This document shows positions 58,824-64,000 of a stretch of 64,000 nt of DNA, in pieces. A program made the translations under genes and the position numbers. Source of the stretch: Calliphora vicina (taxonomy: Eukaryota; Arthropoda; Insecta; Diptera; Calliphoridae); contig NC_088780.1 of the NCBI RefSeq assembly GCF_958450345.1, positions 125,936,226 to 126,000,225 of the forward strand, in the 5' to 3' direction. The notes beneath the pieces are model-generated. The model did no database searches and had not been told where the DNA came from. It was given only the letters and a program-made list of their open reading frames with translations. Each line of letters starts with the position of its first letter. Position 1 is the first letter of the stretch.

Positions 58824-58925
58824 AGATGATTTAATTGCTCTTACATATTATTCTTAAATTTTACGTCATATTAATTTATAGAGTTAAAATGAAACGAACA
58901 ATAAATATTTGATAATAATTAGGTC

Positions 58926-59028
58926 TGTTCATTTACTTTCCCAGTAAATACTTGCAACGAGAATATACAATCAAAATTTACAAAATTACTCTCTTAAATT
59001 CTTAAAAATATTAAAAAGTAAATGAACG
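58926..59028. repeat. Short relative of the GTTCG...CGAAC element
   Basis: CTGTTCATTTACTTTCCCAG at the left and AAAAGTAAATGAACGC at the right form inverted ends like those at 55097 and 61129, around a 70-base core with TTGCAACGAGAA. Confidence 0.55.
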
Positions 59029-59096
59029 CTTTTACAGTAACAATTGTTTTATACACACAATTTTCTTATTTTAATCCTTTTAAAATGTATAAAGTC

Positions 59097-59312
59097 TGCT
59101 TTTACACAGGGCAAGTTTTCTTGCCGCAAGTCTGAGTTTATAGGGGAGAGAGGCAAGAAGAGGGGTACACACTTGCTCGTACTGGCAAGTCTCTTCAATT
59201 CTCTTTTGTTTTCACTATGGCGTCTATTAGATTTTGACATATAAACAGATGAGCAAGTTTAAAAGAGAATCGAAGATACTTGCTTCAAGTAAACTTGCCC
59301 TGTGTAAAAGCA
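59097..59312. mobile_element. MITE with TGCTTTTACACAGGGCAAGT ends
   Basis: TGCTTTTACACAGGGCAAGT at the left and AAACTTGCCCTGTGTAAAAG then CA at the right are exact inverted repeats for about 22 bp. The interior is palindromic-like but non-coding, although it is less AT-rich. The overlapping open frames on both strands (59044-59244) reflect this element. Confidence 0.75.
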
Positions 59313-59499
59313 TACAAATACTCACATTTTCTTCAATTTTATTGAAAATTCTTTTTTTTACATTTTTTCACCACAAAAATAAAATTGTAAATAAATAAAC
59401 AATAACACAAAACATATGAAATATAAGCTATTACGAGTTCAAAATTGCAAGTTTTTTGAGTTAATGAACGCTTTTCCAGTAACAATTGTTACTAACTAC

Positions 59500-60567
59500 T
59501 AGGGTATTCAATTAATCGGGTTTCTGGTTTAATCGGTTAATCGAGCAAATAATTAATCGAGGTTTAGATTTATTCGGTTAATAATCGGTTAATTTAAAAT
59601 TATTCGATTAACCGAATAATTTCTATTTTCATTTTATATTGAAAATACAACAACGAATTTTGTGTACAAAAACATAAAAAACAGCAAATAAGGTATTTGA
59701 GATAATTTTTGTAAACATATCGCCTATTTGCTGCAATAACGTCATAACTCAAAATCCGTGTTTTATGAACTGAGTAATACAAAATATGCGCTGTTCTATA
59801 ATCTTTCATATAGTTTCATCAGTTTTCAAAAAAGTCAATTATTTTTTGTGCGAGTGTTTTTTTAAATTCATGTTTTCTCGTATATTTGATAAGTAAAAAT
59901 TTAAGTTAAATACAGATTAGAAAGATATTAACATCTACATTTTATATTTCTGAAATCGCATGATTTGTTGAAAATTTATTTAAGAAATAGTAAAATGTCT
60001 TAAAATATTCAAAGATGTTTTTCTCGAAACGACTTTTGAATTATGACGTTGTTGCAGCAAATGAGCGATGTGTGAGTTTTTTAGGGTTTTAGTGAGATCT
60101 TATGAAATAATCTTTTATAGAAAGAATATAATTTAAACATTTTTTTCTTTAGATTTATTAAAACTTTTCTTGGAAAAAATCTCTCTCGCTGATTGTATAT
60201 TTTGGAGAAATCAAAAACATTAAAGAATATCCCTTTTTGGATTTGGTTGGATGGTTTTAGATTTTGATTAGTTTAATAGTTTCAAATACATGTAAATTAA
60301 ATATGTTATACTACTCACTATCATGTTTATAGCATGTTCAAAAATATCTAATTTTAATTTGAAATTTGTATTTGAATTGAAACGGAAAAATAAATACAAA
60401 AAATAGTTTAAAGTGCAAAAAAAAAGGAATTTCGGTTAATCGGTTAATCGACACAAATTAATCGGTTTATTTGTTATTTGAAAATCGGCAATTTCAAATT
60501 ATTCGAACAGTTAACCGTCCAAAATTAATCGGTTAACCGATTAACGGTTAATCGATTGAATACCCTA
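59500..60567. mobile_element. hAT element with TAGGGTATTC ends, second subfamily
   Basis: Same outer ends (TAGGGTATTC; GAATACCCTA) as the four copies on the left side of the window. The 8-bp target duplication is CTAACTAC/CTAACTAG, with one mismatch, at 59492-59499 and 60568-60575. The subterminal repeats here are ATTAATCGGTTAATCG-like rather than TTCGAATAATTCG, and the interior is unrelated. It is non-autonomous. Confidence 0.82.
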
Positions 60568-60920
60568 CTAACTAGTAACAACTTTTAGTTATTGAACAGA
60601 GCTATTGCTTCAATCAAGATGTCCCGATAAAATACATATTATACTTTGGTTTAAATTATATTCCGGTATTTAAACTGTATTTATATTAACAAAATGGAAA
60701 TAAATAATTTCAATTAATCAATTTAATCTGACTTTATTAATTTTTTTTTACGTTTTGTTAAACCAATACTTATTGGATTATTTAAATCTAATATTAAAAA
60801 ATATGTTGAATTGCCAAATCATGTTAAAATATTATTAAGGGAATAGATGTAATACGTTTTTGGCTTTGAAGGCTATTTGTATTACAAATAAATAAAAGTT
60901 TTTTAAGGGAACACAATGCT

Positions 60921-61036
60921 TAAGCTGAATTCACCCATATGTTTCTGAAACATTTTGTGTTCGGAACATTTTTATGTATGTAGTCTGAAGTCTCTCTCAA
61001 AAAATGTTTCAGAACACATGGATGAATTCAGCTTTA
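60921..61036. mobile_element. AAGCTGAATTC-family MITE, copy 2
   Basis: TAAGCTGAATTCACCCATAT and AACATTTTGTGTTCGGAACA on the left pair with CAGAACACATGGATGAATTC on the right. It is a shortened relative of the element at 37975-38134, with the same CTCTCTCAAAAAATG loop text. Confidence 0.75.
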
Positions 61037-61090
61037 GACATTTTATAATAAAAAATAAATGTTTGCGTTCTATTAATTATATACAAAACA

Positions 61091-62060
61091 TAATTTGTAC
61101 AAATTATCACTGGAAGTTACTGGCTTATGTTCGTTTGCTTTTAAAAACATGTAACGAGAGAGCAAGAGAGTGTTAAAAGTGACAGTTCATAGATAGAGAA
61201 CATGACATTTTTTACATGACATTTTTTGTCCAGTAAAAAATATGTTTAAAACATATCGAGCCATAACCACCAAAAAGACGTAAGCGCCATGATTATCAAT
61301 TTTCGTTTTTGATAAATATCGACAGTTCTCGATCATTCGCATCATCTCATAAAATACCATCGCTGTATAATGTACCGTTATGATTTTACAGCAAAAACAA
61401 TTTAGACGTAAGTACAATTTATTGTTTTTTCTACATATTTTGTGAACAAGTGGCGCTTACGTCTTTATTAGTTTTAACAAATTAATTAATATTAGTATTT
61501 TAAGGTTAAAAACGTTAATTTGAATTTGTGTAAATGAATATAATTTGAACAATATAAAAAAATTTAAACATTAAGTTGTGTTTTTAATAAAATTGGAAGG
61601 GTGTAACTGCCAGCGAAAAAAACGTAAGCGACATAAATACCCGTTATCTTGGAAATATATGAAATAAAATAAATGCAATATATAGTTAAGAAGTAACTGT
61701 GCATACATACTCAATTTCACTGTAATACTTAGACTTCAACCAAGGATATTTAAAAAAAACCTTCCCCTGTAAAATTAGGTTTTTGGCGCTTACTTCTTTT
61801 TTGCTGTTATGACTCGATATGGTTGCAAATATAAATAAAACTAAAAAGTTGAAAATTAATACAATTTACAAGTTTGCAAAGTAAAGATGTAAAATAACAC
61901 AATACAAACGCTTTGAATTGATTTATAATAAAATAGAACTTATTTTTACAAATTGTTCTTCGCGTACTTTTTTTTTGTAATTTTTCAGATTGAGAGTAAT
62001 TTATTTTTACTCTCTAAAATAAAGTTACTGGATATTTTTTACTGGAAAGTACGCGAACAC
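61091..62060 (+). repeat. GTTCG...CGAAC dispersed element, copy 2, split by a MITE
   Basis: Same order as 55057-56464: AATTTGTACAAATTATCACT, GTTAAAAGTGACAGTTCATA, then after the insertion TAAAACTAAAAAGTTGAAAA, TTTACAAATTGTTCTTCGCG and AAAGTACGCGAACACACC. It lacks the Helitrons and so preserves their empty site (TTGAATTGATTTATAATAAA). Confidence 0.75.
61257..61816. mobile_element. 560-bp element with ATAT duplication and AAGACGTAAGCGCCA repeats
   Basis: Left end CGAGCCATAACCACC, right end GTTATGACTCG. ATAT lies on both sides (61253-61256; 61817-61820), while copy 1 at 55057 shows the uninterrupted ACATATGG site. The motif (A)AGACGTAAGCGCCA occurs four times in alternating orientation, at about 61275, 61450, 61620 and 61790. 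No transposase. Confidence 0.75.
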
Positions 62061-62667
62061 ACCTAATATTATGTATTTCTTCTTTAAAATTCCTTGATCT
62101 TGGTATTTCCCTAATAAAAGTTTCTGTTAAATTTTAACGAATACTGGTATTAAGCCGATTTATGGCCGAATGCCTATCATACGAAATATACATATTGGAC
62201 ATATGTACCTGTATCAGGTATGTGCTGTGAATCGATATCGAAAACGTAACGATTTGAAAACGAAAAAGAATGTGATATACATATTTCTTATCTTTCATTT
62301 TGATACTTTTGAATTAATTTCAATCAAATTTCTTACATAAATTCTGTTGAATTATTTACTATTTGTCATCTGGATATTTTGCTAGAAAATAATAATAACA
62401 ATTATAGTTGAATTCGATCGAAATATATCACACCAATTCAAATTGATCGTTTTGAATTCGATCGATTTGCATCACATACCTGATATTTTCTTAATTTGTC
62501 ATAATTGAAAAAATATATATTTCAATTAAAATTTTTATTTATACACTTACATACATACATCACATCCATTTTTCGGCTAAAAATTTTCTTCTATTTTGGC
62601 ATTAATTTTTGGAACAAAATTATCTAAATTAATTTCATAATTAATCAGCTACTATAACAGGCACATA
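62061..62667. other. Spacer upstream of the second SHIPPO gene
   Basis: AT-rich, no gene. GAATTCGATCGA-type blocks occur at about 62411 and 62453. The promoter of the gene at 62668 must lie here, but no convincing core element was recognised. Confidence 0.4.
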
Positions 62668-63526
62668 ATGGGTTCAATAGGTAATAAAAATGTTACAAAA
62701 TTAAACAAAAATACTAACAATATTTGAACTAATTTAAAAAAGGTCCGGGGCCAGCTTATACCCTGCCATCAACAATCGGTTATGAAAAACATGATCAACG
62801 CAAAGTGCGTAGTCCACAATATACAATGGGTGGAAGGTTAAAAGATCGAAAAGCTAGCATAACACCGGGACCTGGTATAAATACACAGGATTTGACGCGT
62901 TATGGACGAGCTACAAGCAAAGTTTATAGCATGGCACCTAGAACGTTTGTTAACGGTATATAATTGAAAAAATATTTTATTAGATAAAATCTAACGATTT
63001 CATAAAAAAATAGATGCAAAAAATATTGGTCCAGGCCCAGCGAATTATGATTTATCGAAAAGAGCTTACGTAAATTTCACAGCACCGCCCTCATATTCTC
63101 TGGGTCGGCGCAATAATATTAATTTTAAAAATCAGTGTCCCGGGCCGAATGCTTATGGTATTAAAGATGGCATGGTTAAAACATCAGCTCCAGCTTATAG
63201 CATGTATGCAAAAACGTTGTTTTATATTGTTTACTTGTTATCTAGTAATTTATAATTTCAGAGGCATAAAAACCGATACAAAACCTAAGGCAGGCTCTCC
63301 AGGACCGGCAAATTACCCAGCTGGTAATTTAAAAACAACAATGCCTAAAGCACCAGAATATTCAATGTATGCTCGTTCAAATCTAAATAATAAATCAATT
63401 GTGCCTGGAGCTAATGCCTACGATCGAGCGAACTACAAGCCTGGCAAATCATCACCAGCATATTCGTTTGGTATTCGGCATTCTTCGAAAGCACCACCCA
63501 TGATAGTGCCTTGTGATAAAGTATGA
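62668..63526 (+). CDS. SHIPPO-repeat (ODF3/CIMAP-like) protein, 226 aa
   Basis: Four exons: 62668-62680, 62743-62955, 63014-63203 and 63262-63526, joined by short 58-62-base introns with consistent phases. The protein opens MGSIGPGPAYTLPS and carries several PGP repeats: TPGPGINTQDLTRYG, IGPGPANYDLS, CPGPNAYGI, SPGPANYPAG and VPGANAYDRANYKPGKSSPA, then YSFGIRHS near the end. Interleaved YSM/YSLGRR blocks are also typical. The family (outer dense fibre protein 3, now CIMAP) binds microtubules of sperm flagella and cilia; human ODF3 is about 254 aa. It lies 3.8 kb downstream of the related small gene on the same strand, and the C-termini align closely. The third donor (AGCAT/GTATGC) was chosen because it restores a YSIGIKTD reading across the junction. 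Which insect member it is was not determined. Confidence 0.88.
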
Positions 63527-64000
63527 ATTATGAAACAATCAATTGAAACAATCAATTGCAGCACTAGAGAAGAACATTGTAATATTGTTCTTTCTGTCTG
63601 TTTGTTTTATTGCTATTATCATATTTTTTTATAAATGAAAAATTTTAATAGTAGTAGGATTACAATCAGATATGTATGCAATTGTATTGATTTATCAATT
63701 AACTGTATATATTACTACATTTTAAGAAATCGTATTTAAACATTTTAAAGTGAATAGTAAAGAACAAAATACAAGTATTTATGATAAATTAAGACAAATT
63801 TAAATATATTATCCATCATCAAGTTGTTAGAACTAAAAATTGTTGAGTACTGTTTTTAATAAATTATTCTTTTAATTCATTGGATTGAAAAGAAACTTTA
63901 AATTAAATCAAACTATTATTTATTACATTATACATTTTATACGACAAGCCTAAAATCAGGAAAATATCGCCACAAGCTTTTATATCATGTAATGTAATAA
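63527..64000. other. 3' flank of the second SHIPPO gene
   Basis: Probable 3' UTR followed by AT-rich DNA to the window end. No further gene was recognised. Confidence 0.4.

Noticed and set aside
59044..59244. Overlapping open frames of 66 (plus) and 63 (minus) codons
   Set aside because: They fall within the inverted-repeat MITE at 59097-59312, and neither has a domain or splice context.

Overview
This window looks like a chromosome segment of a higher fly (Diptera, Schizophora, probably a calyptrate). It is strongly AT-rich, its genes have short spliced exons with GT-AG introns and fly-like proteins, and the space between is packed with Helitron/DINE-1-type repeats, Tc1-mariner, hAT and piggyBac elements and many MITEs. 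The species call is an inference; I could not run a search.

Layout. 1-34,500 holds no host gene that I can support. It contains a Helitron 3' end (1-615), a 3.1-kb array of a ~113-bp monomer next to a Helitron 5' end (1,990-5,394), a decayed Tc1 element (7,689-9,066), mariner remnants, four members of one hAT family with 8-bp target duplications, a decayed LINE, an IR/DR-type Tc1 element, a decayed piggyBac element nested in a hAT copy, and low-complexity DNA. 34,554-44,661 holds two divergent genes: a NIP45/Rad60/Esc2-type SUMO-like-domain protein (minus, 4 exons, 468 aa) and Elongin A (plus, 8 exons, 781 aa). The 2.9 kb between them is largely nested MITEs. 45,901-49,190 is a LINE with an intact endonuclease-reverse transcriptase ORF. 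49,676-54,765 is CHMP7 (minus, 4 exons, 459 aa), whose 3.6-kb second intron carries a Tc1 element and several mini-me-like repeats. 55,057-62,060 is a patchwork of repeats around a small two-exon SHIPPO-repeat gene (106 aa). A second gene of that family (4 exons, 226 aa) lies at 62,668-63,526.

Functions. The host genes do not form one pathway. They act in SUMO-linked genome maintenance, transcription elongation and Elongin BC/cullin ubiquitin ligation, ESCRT-III membrane remodelling, and probably the sperm or ciliary axoneme. The two SHIPPO genes are tandem relatives that share the same first-exon design.

I found no new enzymatic system. The most unusual features concern mobile DNA: a Helitron-associated minisatellite grown into a satellite block; two unrelated Tc1 elements inserted at the same point of the same host repeat; two Helitrons joined end to end, with the empty site preserved in a sister repeat 6 kb away; and a hAT family rich in subterminal repeats whose boundaries are fixed by target duplications. 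All exon coordinates were read by eye from splice signals and reading frame, and all family names rest on motif recognition.
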